In this document: piece after piece, positions 1 to 7,625 of the stretch
Numbering within the stretch: the first letter of the stretch is position 1
How the letters are laid out: each line of letters begins with the position of its first letter
DNA from: JBFELU01 sp041551965
GTDB taxonomy: Bacteria; Actinomycetota; Acidimicrobiia; Spongiisociales; UBA11373
Direction: 5' to 3'
Length of the DNA: 29,135 bases
Assembly (NCBI GenBank): GCA_041551965.1
Contig: JBFELU010000027.1
Location: 1 to 29,135, forward strand
Made by a program: the position numbers and the translations under genes
The notes under the pieces: generated by a model
Told to the model about the DNA's origin: nothing
Database searches by the model: none
The model's input: the letters and a program-made list of their open reading frames with translations, nothing else

Positions 1-691
1 CGGTCAATCCTTGGGGGAGGACGATCGTGACGGTGGCACCGGGGTGCTCGTGTCCTTGACCGTTGAGCGTGGCAGTGACCGTGGTGTGCTCACCGGCATA
101 GAGGGTGGCCGGCTGGGCGCCGATATCGGCGATGCTGAAGACAGGCACCGACTCGACCGTGAGAGTGCCCTTGAGGGCCGCGCTGGTATTGCCGCTACCG
201 GCAACCATGAGGAAGCCGTAGGGTTTGTCCGCCTCCACCTCGATGGTGACGGTGCCCGCATGACTGAATCCACCAGATTGCGAAGTCGTGCCGTTGAGGG
301 GAACCAGTTGGGGATCGTTGTCGCCGACGAAGTACCAAAGCTGGGTGACGGGATCGGGGAAGGAGTGCGAGCCGGTGTAGTCCCAGTTCAGTTGGCGGAT
401 CCCGCCGTTGGCGCCTGCTTGGGCCGCGAAGGTCCACTGACCGAGGCCGTCTTCTCCGGTGAAGTTGGCGTTGTTGGGGACGTTGTAATCGAAGATCGCC
501 GGGCCGGTTCTGCCGTCGCTGACGACCGTCCACTTCGAGGGGGCCTCCCCATCCCCGTACCAGGCTTCACTCTGATGGTTGGCGCCGGCCGTGCCGGCCA
601 CGAGCAGGAGCGTGAGAACCAGGGCTGCTGCGCAGGAGAGGAGCACCGGTTTCCTGAGACCCCACGTCAGAACCCGCACTTTGAACCGCAT
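1..691 (-). CDS. Secreted protein with N-terminal signal peptide, partial (C-terminus outside window)
   Basis: The reading frame opens with ATG at 689-691 on the minus strand and stays open to the window edge, giving about 230 residues. A purine-rich ribosome site (GGGAGGGG, 696-703) lies 4 bases before the start. Residues 1-36 form a typical Sec signal peptide: basic MRFKVR start, hydrophobic core ending LVLTLLLVAGTAGA, then NHQSEAWYGDG. The mature part is rich in Gly, Asn, Thr and Trp (WYGDG, QLNWDYTGSHSF, LWYFVGDNDP). The last visible part (ADIGAQPATLYAGEHTTVTATL) looks like the start of an Ig-like/CARDB-type beta-sandwich repeat found in large actinobacterial surface proteins. I do not recognise the family of the first domain. 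It probably acts outside the membrane, as an exported or wall-linked protein. The open frames on the other strand here (for example 11-769) are shadows. Confidence 0.72.
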   Translation of the reverse strand, partial: MRFKVRVLTWGLRKPVLLSCAAALVLTLLLVAGTAGANHQSEAWYGDGEAPSKWTVVSDGRTGPAIFDYNVPNNANFTGEDGLGQWTFAAQAGANGGIRQLNWDYTGSHSFPDPVTQLWYFVGDNDPQLVPLNGTTSQSGGFSHAGTVTIEVEADKPYGFLMVAGSGNTSAALKGTLTVESVPVFSIADIGAQPATLYAGEHTTVTATLNGQGHEHPGATVTIVLPQGLT

Positions 692-750
692 GAATCCCCT
701 CCCGGTGGCGCCTCTTGCCGTCAGAACGTACCGGACTCAGGGGGGCGCAA

Positions 751-768
751 TAGGGCCGAAAGACCCTA
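751..768 (-). promoter_or_regulatory. Hairpin/inverted repeat TAGGG...CCCTA before the secreted-protein gene
   Basis: The plus strand reads TAGGGCCGAAAGACCCTA. Read as minus-strand RNA it folds into a full 7-bp stem (one G-U pair) with a UUUC loop. The plus-strand version has a C-A mismatch, so the minus strand is the better RNA strand. It lies 54 bases after the cyclase stop on that strand and 60 bases before the secreted-protein ATG. It could be a second terminator hairpin for the cyclase gene, a leader element, or an operator. No long T-run follows. Confidence 0.4.
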
Positions 769-786
769 GAGGTGTCCGGGCCGAAT

Positions 787-803
787 GACTCGGCCGACGA
801 GTC
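787..803 (-). terminator. Hairpin after the cyclase gene
   Basis: A 6-bp perfect stem GACTCG/CGAGTC with a 5-base loop lies 18 bases beyond the cyclase stop codon (822-824), in transcription direction. There is no U-tract, so it may be a weak or factor-assisted terminator, or only a 3'-end stabilising hairpin. Confidence 0.35.
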
Positions 804-821
804 GGAAAGGCCCGGTTCTCG

Positions 822-3800
822 TCAGCGGACTCCACGGCAGCAGGCGATCGCGGAAGCGAGCGCCGTATCGAAGTCCATCGCGCCGCCGCGGGCGCGGACG
901 TCGATGGCGGGCTCCTGGACCAGTCCGGAGCTCCGCTCGACCACTCGCAACCGCAAGTCCGCTTCGAGCCCATCGGAGCGCGGCGTGTCGATCTCAGTAC
1001 GCATCCGATCGGCCGCACCCAAGAGCTCCAAGGCCTCGACAGGGCGGTCCTCGGCGGCGGCGAGCACTGCGATGTCCTCGAGGAGGAACGCTGCCGCCCA
1101 GCGGTCGGCATAGGCGCGATACGCCTCCGCTGCTGCGGCATAGTGATCCCACGCCCGCTCGACATCGCCGAGACCTCGATGCGCATTCCCGAGGTTGTTG
1201 TGGCTCACCGCCACCATCCACGAGTCACCGACCTCGCTGTTCAGGCCCATCGCGGATTCGAACAGATCGCGGGCCTCCGTGAAGCGTTCCTGCAGGACGG
1301 CGATCATCCCCAGATTGGTGTTGGAGACTGCGATCGCCCAGCGGTCACCGATCGCGGTCCTCGCTTCGAGCGCCCGCTCGTGGAATCGTCGGGCACCATC
1401 CAAGTCCCCTGAGTACTCGGCGACCACCCCGAGGTTCGACAGAACTGCGGCTGCTCCCGTCAGGTCGCCGAGTTCCTGCCGCAGGGCCAGGCTCCGCTCG
1501 TAGGTGGATCGGGCCGCGTCGAGGTCGCCCCGCTGAGCGGCGAGGGTCCCCCCGAGATGGAGCACACGGCCCTTCCCGGCCCTGTCGTCGCTCTCGTCGA
1601 ACAACCCGCCGGCGCGTTCGAGGCGGTCGGCGCCCTCGTCGTAGCGGCCCTGCTTTCGGGCGACCTCGGCGAGGGCCACCTCACACCAGGCGACGGCGCT
1701 TGCGTCACCGGAACCTTCCGCGAGTTCGAGCGCTTCGAGTTCGACCGTCTCGGCCCGCTCCCAGTTCCCGACGAGCTCGAGGATCTCCCCAAGCTTCAGG
1801 AGCGCCGAGCGGCGTTCCTCTCCTTCGACCAGCGAGGCGAGCCGCTCGAAGTACTCGATGGCCGCCGCGTTGGCGTAGGCCGCCTTGGCCGCGTCGCCGG
1901 CGCGACGCTGGTATTCGATCTTCTTGGGGAGATTCTCGCTGTGCCAGTAGTGATGGGCGAGGAAGTCGAGGTTGAAGCCGGCCTGGTCGCGCGACTCCAG
2001 GTAGGTCCCGGCTGCCTCGTGGAGCGTGGCACGCAAGGCGAACGGAATGCTCTCGTAGGCGACGTCGCGGGTCACGGCATGACGGAAGAGCCACGAGTCG
2101 TCTTCTTCGCGGTCCCGTGTCACGAGGTCGGCGTGACCGAGAAGGTCGAGCGCCTCCGCCACGTCGGCTCTCGTTCCGAGATCCGGGTAGACGGCCGGGA
2201 GGGCTGGTGCCTCGAATTCCCGACCGATGACGCTGGCGACCTTGAGCGTCCTTCGGGGCGGCGCCTCGAGTGTGTCGATTCGGCTCAGCACGAGCGACTG
2301 GAGGCTCCCCGGGAGATCGACCGCGTCGACCGACGCGGGATCGCTGATGTCTGCGTTCCGCAGGTGGAAGAAGTCGACGAGTTCCTCGATGTAGAAAGGG
2401 TTGCCCTGACTCCTCTCGACGATGAGCTCGACAACCTCGGCCGCCGGGGTCACGTGTGCGCCGTATTGCTGGTTGATCTTCGCAATGGTGACCCGCTCGA
2501 TGGCAAGGGGCGTGAGCTCCTTCAAGACGAGCTGGTCGAAGTCGGCGAGCGCGCCCAGACGGGCCCCCACATCGTCGGGGATCTCGGGCCGGTAGGCGGC
2601 GATGACCAGCACCGGGAGACCGGCGGTCTCCCGAACGAGAACCTCGAGGAGGTCGAGCGAGGCCTCGTCGATCCAGTGGCAGTCCTCGAGCACGATGACC
2701 AGCGGTCGGCGCCCGGCCTCGGCACGGAGCGCATCGGCGAGCAGGCTCTCCAGAGATGCCTTGCGGAGCTTGGCGTCGAAGGTGGCCGTCACCTCGTTGT
2801 CGGGGATGTCGAGGCCCAGGAGTGATCCCAGGAGGGGTGCTCGTCGGGCGTGCTTGTGATCCACGGCGGCCAGGACTCGTTCCACCCTGGCGATCTGTGT
2901 CCACTCCGGTCCGTCGTCCAGCTCGAAGATCGTGTGCCACGGTTCCCGCCACGCCAGGTAGCTGGTGTTTGTTCCGAACGCCTGAGATTCTCCGAAGACG
3001 ACCCGGTGCCCGGCGGCTCTCATGGACCGAACAACCTCGGCCACCAGCCGCGACTTGCCGAGACCGGCTTCCGCCATGATCCCGACGACGTTGCGTCTTC
3101 CATCGAGCGCGGCGCGATGGCACTCGTCGATGAACGCGAGCTCGGCTTCCCTTCCGACCATTGGCAACGGGTAGCGTTCGTGGCGGCGCACCGACCGGTG
3201 GCGAGCTCCCGTCAGTGAGAAGGCGGCCACGGTCGCACTCTTCCCCTTGAGTTGCATGGGCTCGAGCTCGTCCCACGTGAATCGCTCTCCCGCCCCGGCA
3301 ACCACCTCGCCGGTCACCAGCGTCTCGCCGGCACCGGCCTTGCTCATGAGCCGGGCCGCAAGATTCACCGGGTCGCCCAGGCAGGCGAAGGTGCGCCGCA
3401 GGGGATGACCGCAGGTGCCGCTGAGTACCCGTCCCGTCGAGATGCCGATCTGGACTTGCTCTGAGGCGCTCCGACCATCGAGGGAGCTCTGAAGTTCCCA
3501 AGCAGCGCTCACCGCCCGGAGGGCGTCGTCCTCGTAGGCACGAGGGGAACCGAAGACGGCGTACAGGTACGCCCCCTTGTCTCCCAAGGTGAGCTGGAGG
3601 AGGTTCCCCCCGTATGCCGCCAGGATGTGCTGCGAGCGGCGGATGAAGCCGTCGAGCTCGGCGGCTGCATCGGGATCCCCGTCGTAGTCGATCCCCCCGA
3701 ACCGGATGAACATCGGGAACACCGTCCGCAGCTCGGCGAACATGGCGCTGCCGCCGGTGGCCAACCGGTCGTATACGGTCGGCAGCAGCCACTGGCGGGC

Positions 3801-4514
3801 GATCTCTTCGGGAACCGGCTCCAGCACCTGTGGCGCCTGCGCGCGTTCGACGACCGTATCGAGTCGGTCGACCACGCCGAACTCCCTCCCGTCCAGCGTT
3901 CGCGTCTCGCGCAGCACGACCCGGTCGCCGAGACCGACGACGGCGGATCGGTCGAGCACCACCTCGCCTTGCCCGGCTGCCGACTCGGCGATCGCCACGT
4001 CGTCGACGAGGCTCCCCGCCAGCACCTCGATGAGCTGTTCCTCCGGATCGCCCACCACGAACCGCCGAGCGGAACCCACCGCCACCGCGACCTTGAGGGC
4101 CAGTTCGACGGTCGTGCCGCCGGCCGTCGTCACCAGCCCGACCTCAGCCATCCTCTCCTGCATCGCCAGGGCGCAGGCCGTCGCCCGGCGCCCGTCGTCG
4201 CCGTCGATCCAGCACGTGATGGCATCCCCACTGAAGTAGATCACGTCCCCTTCGAATTCGTGGAGGTCCTGGATCAGCGCCGCGAGGATGCGATTCAGAT
4301 TGGCGACGAGTTCCTCGGCGCCGCGTCGCGCCCCCAACTCACCGGCCAGTGCCTCCGTCAGCGGCGTGAAGCCGGAGATATCGGCGAAGAGGGCGGCGCC
4401 AATGACCCGATCCGGCATCGCTCGACCCTCGACGAGAGCACGCCGCCGCGACTCCGCGATGTAGGCTCGCGGATCGTCCTCTACGATTGCGCCTCGACCG
4501 GGAGCCGTGGACAT
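822..4514 (-). CDS. Soluble-adenylyl-cyclase-like protein: two class III cyclase domains, AAA/STAND ATPase, TPR repeats
   Basis: This 1230-residue cytosolic protein very probably makes cAMP from ATP. Cyclase domain 1 (about 37-200) carries the two metal-binding aspartates in ADISGF (D45) and FSGDAITCW (D97), but has no Asn-Arg transition-state pair. Domain 2 (about 255-435) lacks the first metal Asp (FIRFGGIDYD) but has GDKGAYLYAVFG (K313) and GDPVNLAARL (N384, R388). The halves therefore complement each other, as in mammalian soluble adenylyl cyclase. Next come PMVGREAEL and a Walker A P-loop, AEAGLGKS (481-488), Walker B-like LVIVLEDCHWID, and a C-terminal array of tetratricopeptide repeats (about 860-1190) with recurring Leu-Gly and Ala-Leu patterns. 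Such sensors couple ligand or partner binding to cAMP output. The start has a good SD (GGAGG) inside a 16-bp inverted repeat. The gene is divergent from the metallo-hydrolase gene. Confidence 0.9.
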   Translation of the reverse strand: MSTAPGRGAIVEDDPRAYIAESRRRALVEGRAMPDRVIGAALFADISGFTPLTEALAGELGARRGAEELVANLNRILAALIQDLHEFEGDVIYFSGDAITCWIDGDDGRRATACALAMQERMAEVGLVTTAGGTTVELALKVAVAVGSARRFVVGDPEEQLIEVLAGSLVDDVAIAESAAGQGEVVLDRSAVVGLGDRVVLRETRTLDGREFGVVDRLDTVVERAQAPQVLEPVPEEIARQWLLPTVYDRLATGGSAMFAELRTVFPMFIRFGGIDYDGDPDAAAELDGFIRRSQHILAAYGGNLLQLTLGDKGAYLYAVFGSPRAYEDDALRAVSAAWELQSSLDGRSASEQVQIGISTGRVLSGTCGHPLRRTFACLGDPVNLAARLMSKAGAGETLVTGEVVAGAGERFTWDELEPMQLKGKSATVAAFSLTGARHRSVRRHERYPLPMVGREAELAFIDECHRAALDGRRNVVGIMAEAGLGKSRLVAEVVRSMRAAGHRVVFGESQAFGTNTSYLAWREPWHTIFELDDGPEWTQIARVERVLAAVDHKHARRAPLLGSLLGLDIPDNEVTATFDAKLRKASLESLLADALRAEAGRRPLVIVLEDCHWIDEASLDLLEVLVRETAGLPVLVIAAYRPEIPDDVGARLGALADFDQLVLKELTPLAIERVTIAKINQQYGAHVTPAAEVVELIVERSQGNPFYIEELVDFFHLRNADISDPASVDAVDLPGSLQSLVLSRIDTLEAPPRRTLKVASVIGREFEAPALPAVYPDLGTRADVAEALDLLGHADLVTRDREEDDSWLFRHAVTRDVAYESIPFALRATLHEAAGTYLESRDQAGFNLDFLAHHYWHSENLPKKIEYQRRAGDAAKAAYANAAAIEYFERLASLVEGEERRSALLKLGEILELVGNWERAETVELEALELAEGSGDASAVAWCEVALAEVARKQGRYDEGADRLERAGGLFDESDDRAGKGRVLHLGGTLAAQRGDLDAARSTYERSLALRQELGDLTGAAAVLSNLGVVAEYSGDLDGARRFHERALEARTAIGDRWAIAVSNTNLGMIAVLQERFTEARDLFESAMGLNSEVGDSWMVAVSHNNLGNAHRGLGDVERAWDHYAAAAEAYRAYADRWAAAFLLEDIAVLAAAEDRPVEALELLGAADRMRTEIDTPRSDGLEADLRLRVVERSSGLVQEPAIDVRARGGAMDFDTALASAIACCRGVR

Positions 4515-4522
4515 CCCGCCTC

Positions 4523-4538
4523 CTCCGGAGATCCGGAG
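4523..4538. promoter_or_regulatory. Inverted repeat CTCCGGA-GA-TCCGGAG over the cyclase ribosome-binding site
   Basis: Two 7-bp arms are separated by 2 bases. One arm contains the GGAGG-type Shine-Dalgarno of the cyclase gene (start at 4514, minus strand). A folded transcript would hide this ribosome site, or a dimeric protein could bind the DNA. The regulatory role is inference. Confidence 0.35.
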
Positions 4539-4666
4539 GGTAGACGGGACCTGCCGGGTAGGGCCGAAGTACTCTCGCCGGGTGCTGCGTTCGCAACGTG
4601 TAATGCGGGAGAACCTTCCGGGACGTGAACGGATGTCGAGGATCGAGACGAGGGGAAGACAACAAG

Positions 4667-4698
4667 ATGGTGCCGTCGTCGTGGGAGCATGGTGCCGT
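4667..4698 (+). repeat. Direct repeat ATGGTGCCGT, two copies 22 bp apart
   Basis: Identical 10-mers lie at 4667-4676 and 4689-4698, start-to-start 22 bp, about two turns of B-DNA. They sit just upstream of the putative -10 box of the metallo-hydrolase gene and within the divergent promoter region shared with the cyclase. An activator binding site is possible; nothing identifies the protein. Confidence 0.35.
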
Positions 4699-4720
4699 GT
4701 CTTCGATGACCTACCTCTCG

Positions 4721-4726
4721 TACTCT
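4721..4726 (+). promoter_or_regulatory. Putative -10 box TACTCT of a leaderless metallo-hydrolase transcript
   Basis: TACTCT fits the TANNNT consensus and lies 8 bases before the GTG at 4735. Transcription would start at or next to the start codon. No convincing -35 box is seen. The same layout is found before recO, dnaG, glpD and others in this window. Confidence 0.4.
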
Positions 4727-4734
4727 GCTGAGGC

Positions 4735-5565
4735 GTGACCGTGGACGTCCACCTGTTCGGTGTTCGTGGTTCGCGACCGGCCCCCGGGCCCGAGTTCGCC
4801 GCTTTCGGGGGTCACACGTCGTGCGTCGCGATCGGACGTGACGGCGAGACACCGGGTTTGCTCCTGGACGCCGGTTCGGGTCTGGTGCGTTTTGCTGCCC
4901 TCCTCGACAGGCTCCCCTTCCGAGGGACGATCCTGCTGGGGCACCTGCACTGGGACCACACCCACGGCCTTCCGTTCTTCTCCCCGGGAGACCACCCCGA
5001 TGCCGAAGTGGACCTCTTCATGCCGGCCCAGGGCGAGCCTGCGGAAGTGCTGGCGCGAGCCATGTCACCTCCCCACTTCCCGATCGGTCCTGATGGGTTG
5101 CGTGGCAGTTGGACCTTTCACGCCCTCGAACCGGGAACCTTCGAGGTCGAGGGACTCGGCATCACGGCACTCGAGATACCCCACAAGGGCGGCCGTACCT
5201 ACGGCTACCGGGTTTCGGACGGGACCCGAGCCGTTGCCTACCTCTCGGACCACAATCCTTCCGTGCTGGGGTCCGGACCCGGTGGCTTCGGCCCGTACCA
5301 CGAGGCAGCCCTTCGGCTCGCGGATGGGGTCGATCTCTTGATCCACGATGCTCAGTACACGGCCGAGGAATACGAGGTTCTCCGGCACAACGGGCACAGC
5401 ACCCCCGACTATGCGGTGGGGCTCGCCGAGGCGAGTGGGGCCCGCCGTGTGCTGCTCTTTCACCATGACCCTCAACGCAGGGACACCGAACTCGCGCGCC
5501 TGGCGGAGGAGTTCGAATCCGACACGGTGACCGTCGCTCGGGAGGGTTCCACCCTTCGGGTCTAG
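4735..5565 (+). CDS. Metallo-beta-lactamase-fold hydrolase (cyclic phosphodiesterase-like)
   Basis: This 276-residue protein has the N-terminal signature VHLFGVRGSRPAPGPEF...GGHTSC, typical of the PhnP/COG1235 branch of metallo-beta-lactamase-fold phosphodiesterases. The dinuclear metal site HLHWDH (H70, H72, D74, H75) is intact. Later ligands are visible in YLSDHNPS, LIHDAQY and GHSTPDYA, and LLFHHDPQR is near the end. Related enzymes cleave cyclic phosphates or other phosphodiesters, so with a cyclase gene divergent next to it, cyclic-nucleotide hydrolysis is a reasonable but unproven role. Two GTG starts are possible: 4735, placed 8 bases after a TACTCT box (leaderless), and 4741, placed 7 bases after a GAGG. 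I chose 4735. The stop lies 6 bases from the convergent stop of the next gene. Confidence 0.85.
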   Translation: MTVDVHLFGVRGSRPAPGPEFAAFGGHTSCVAIGRDGETPGLLLDAGSGLVRFAALLDRLPFRGTILLGHLHWDHTHGLPFFSPGDHPDAEVDLFMPAQGEPAEVLARAMSPPHFPIGPDGLRGSWTFHALEPGTFEVEGLGITALEIPHKGGRTYGYRVSDGTRAVAYLSDHNPSVLGSGPGGFGPYHEAALRLADGVDLLIHDAQYTAEEYEVLRHNGHSTPDYAVGLAEASGARRVLLFHHDPQRRDTELARLAEEFESDTVTVAREGSTLRV

Positions 5566-5571
5566 GTCGTG

Positions 5572-7236
5572 TCAGCCGATCACCGATGTGACCTCGAGGA
5601 ACCCGCAGGGGCACACCTCGATGCACTTCCCGCACTCGTAGCAGCGGTCGAGGTTCATCATGTAGTAGTTGCCCGGAGAGGGATCGTCGACCGGGGCGAA
5701 CGACTGCACGGTGCAGTACATGAAGCAGTGGGCACACCCGAAACACAGGCCGCACGATGAGCAGCGTTGCACCTCGGCCAGGAACGCCTCCTGGTCGATC
5801 CCGAGGGCCACTTCGAGATCGGCCACCGCCAGGCCGTCCTCGATGGCAATGCGTCCCGGCACGGCGCGGGCTCGATGATTGCGGTAGTCGAGCTTCACTC
5901 GGTCGGCCGCGATGGGGTTCTGATGGGCCGCGGCGGGGGGCGGCAAGCCCTGCAGCTTGGCGTGGGCCACCTCGGCGGCCGATCGCCCGTGGGCGATGGC
6001 GATGCCGGCGATCCCGGGGCCGGCGGCGTCGCCGCCCATCCACACCCCGCTCTCGACTTCGAGCGCCGTGGGGGGCCGCTCCTCGGGCCGGAAGTCGGCG
6101 AGCGCTCCCCAGTCCGGCTCCTGGGACACGGCGCTGATGACCGCGTCGACCGCGATCTCGTGTTCCGACCCCTCGATCGGCTCGGGCCGCCGCCGCCCCG
6201 AGGCGTCCGGTTCTCCGAGTTCCATGGTGCGAACGACGAGGCCCGCCACCAAGCCGTCGACGCGCTTGACCTCCACCGGGGCCACGAGGAATCGGAGGTC
6301 GACACCCTCCTGGATGGCTTCGTCGATCTCGTCGCCGACCGCGGGCATCTCGGCCCGGGTGCGGCGGTACAGCATCAACACCTCGGCGCCGGCGCGCCGG
6401 GCGACGCGTGCGGCATCCACGGCCGTGTTGCCGCCGCCGATGACGGCCACGCGCTCGCCGATGCCGAGGTCCCCGTTGCGATTGGCCCGGCCGAGATACT
6501 CGATCCCGGTGAGGACCCCGGGACCCTCGTCGCCGGGGACACCGAGGGGACGGCCCCGTTGCGCTCCTATCCCGACGAACAGGAGATCGTGACGTCGGCG
6601 CAGTTCTTCGACGGTGACGTCGCGACCCACCGCCACGCCGAGTTCGATCTCGACACCCAGTGCGCAGATTCGCTCGATCTCCGCGGCGAGCACATCGGGG
6701 GGAAGCCGGTAGTTGGGGACTCCGTAGCGGAGCATGCCTCCGGGTTGTTGACGTTCCTCGTAGACGGTCACCGGGTAGCCGCGACGGGCCATCTGGTAGG
6801 CAAAGGAGAGGCCCGATGGCCCGGCTCCGATGACACCGATCGACTCGCCTCGACCATCGTGCTCCGACGTCTCAAGACTCAACTGATGCTCGATCGCCCA
6901 ATCCCCGAGGAAGCGCTCGAGGGAGTTGATGGCGACCGGTGCATCGATCTCGTTCCGATTGCACCCCGCCTCGCAGGGATGGGGGCAGATCCGTCCCAGG
7001 GTCGCCGGGAAGGGATTGAGGTCGGTGATGATTCGCCATGCCTCGGTGAAGGCCGTGTCGTCGTCCATCCCCAGTTGCTCTCGCTGAGCGATGGTTCCCA
7101 CCCACCGACGAATGTCGCCGCTGACCGGACAGGCCGCCTGGCAGGGCGGGAGCTTGGCGATCTGGCTCGGCCGATAGGTGGGCAGCGTGGTCTTGATCGG
7201 ACCCGGTGAGCCGGTGTCGAGTGGGTGGCCGGTCAT
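5572..7236 (-). CDS. GltD-like NAD(P)H/FAD oxidoreductase with C-terminal 2x[4Fe-4S] ferredoxin domain
   Basis: This 554-residue flavoprotein probably moves electrons between NAD(P)H and ferredoxin-level carriers. The N-terminal part has the GltD-type iron-sulfur cysteines (C32, C36, C84, C88, C92 in ICPHPCEAGC). An FAD-binding GxGxxG follows (GVIGAGPSG, about 134-142), then PGGMLRYGVPNYRLP, and a second dinucleotide motif VIGGGNTAVDAAR (about 265-277). The C-terminus has many cysteines: RCSSCGLCFGCAHCFMYC (491-508) and RCYECGKCIEVCPCG (531-545), enough for two [4Fe-4S] clusters. Similar GltD-like proteins (BzdV type) occur beside benzoyl-CoA reductase genes, where they are thought to feed ferredoxin. 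It is the last gene of the minus-strand set. Its ATG overlaps the stop of the cNMP-binding gene by 4 bases, so translational coupling is likely. Confidence 0.88.
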   Translation of the reverse strand: MTGHPLDTGSPGPIKTTLPTYRPSQIAKLPPCQAACPVSGDIRRWVGTIAQREQLGMDDDTAFTEAWRIITDLNPFPATLGRICPHPCEAGCNRNEIDAPVAINSLERFLGDWAIEHQLSLETSEHDGRGESIGVIGAGPSGLSFAYQMARRGYPVTVYEERQQPGGMLRYGVPNYRLPPDVLAAEIERICALGVEIELGVAVGRDVTVEELRRRHDLLFVGIGAQRGRPLGVPGDEGPGVLTGIEYLGRANRNGDLGIGERVAVIGGGNTAVDAARVARRAGAEVLMLYRRTRAEMPAVGDEIDEAIQEGVDLRFLVAPVEVKRVDGLVAGLVVRTMELGEPDASGRRRPEPIEGSEHEIAVDAVISAVSQEPDWGALADFRPEERPPTALEVESGVWMGGDAAGPGIAGIAIAHGRSAAEVAHAKLQGLPPPAAAHQNPIAADRVKLDYRNHRARAVPGRIAIEDGLAVADLEVALGIDQEAFLAEVQRCSSCGLCFGCAHCFMYCTVQSFAPVDDPSPGNYYMMNLDRCYECGKCIEVCPCGFLEVTSVIG

Positions 7237-7625
7237 GGCTCTTCCCCTTCGTCGAAGAGAGCATCGGCGAGCTTGACGTGCAGCTCCCGGATGCGGTTCG
7301 ACATGGTCTGGACCAGGTTGTAGGCCAGGAGCGGGTCTTCCTTGACGCGCCTCAGGAGTGTCTTCTTGTCGACGGTCATGACCCGGACGTCTCCCCGTGC
7401 CCGAACGCTGGCGGCCCGCACCTCCTTCTGGAAGAGAGCCATCTCCCCAAAGAAATCACCGGTACCCATCGTTCCCAGCTCCACCTCGGTGTCGCCGTGG
7501 CGCTGGATGACCTCGACGAGGCCATCCTGGATGACGTACATGCAGTCGCCCTCATCGCCCTGACGGATGATGATGTCGCCGTCTCGGAAGACCTTTCCCA
7601 ACTCGCTATCGGATTTACGCGCCAT
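7233..7625 (-). CDS. Stand-alone cyclic-nucleotide-binding (CRP-type) domain protein
   Basis: The 130 residues form one cNMP-binding beta-barrel: FRDGDIIIRQGDEGDCMYVIQDGLVEVI, then the phosphate-binding-cassette region GDFFGEMALFQKEVRAASVRA, with the Gly-Glu-Met-Ala-Leu and Arg-Ala features of true binders (R of AAS-x-R). There is no C-terminal helix-turn-helix; the last part (NLVQTMSNRIRELHVKLADALF) is the usual C-helix. So it is a sensor subunit rather than a DNA-binding regulator. It sits between two flavoprotein genes, overlapping the upstream one by 11 bases and the downstream one by 4. This suggests it regulates or tethers that redox complex in response to cAMP or cGMP. This role is inference; the domain call is firm. 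Confidence 0.88.
   Translation of the reverse strand: MARKSDSELGKVFRDGDIIIRQGDEGDCMYVIQDGLVEVIQRHGDTEVELGTMGTGDFFGEMALFQKEVRAASVRARGDVRVMTVDKKTLLRRVKEDPLLAYNLVQTMSNRIRELHVKLADALFDEGEEP

Noticed and set aside
5767..7209. 480-codon plus-strand open frame opposite the GltD-like gene, and similar long frames at 1557-2825, 7567-9042 and 24713-26491
   Set aside because: All are antisense to genes with clear domains and show no family signature; they are high-GC artefacts.
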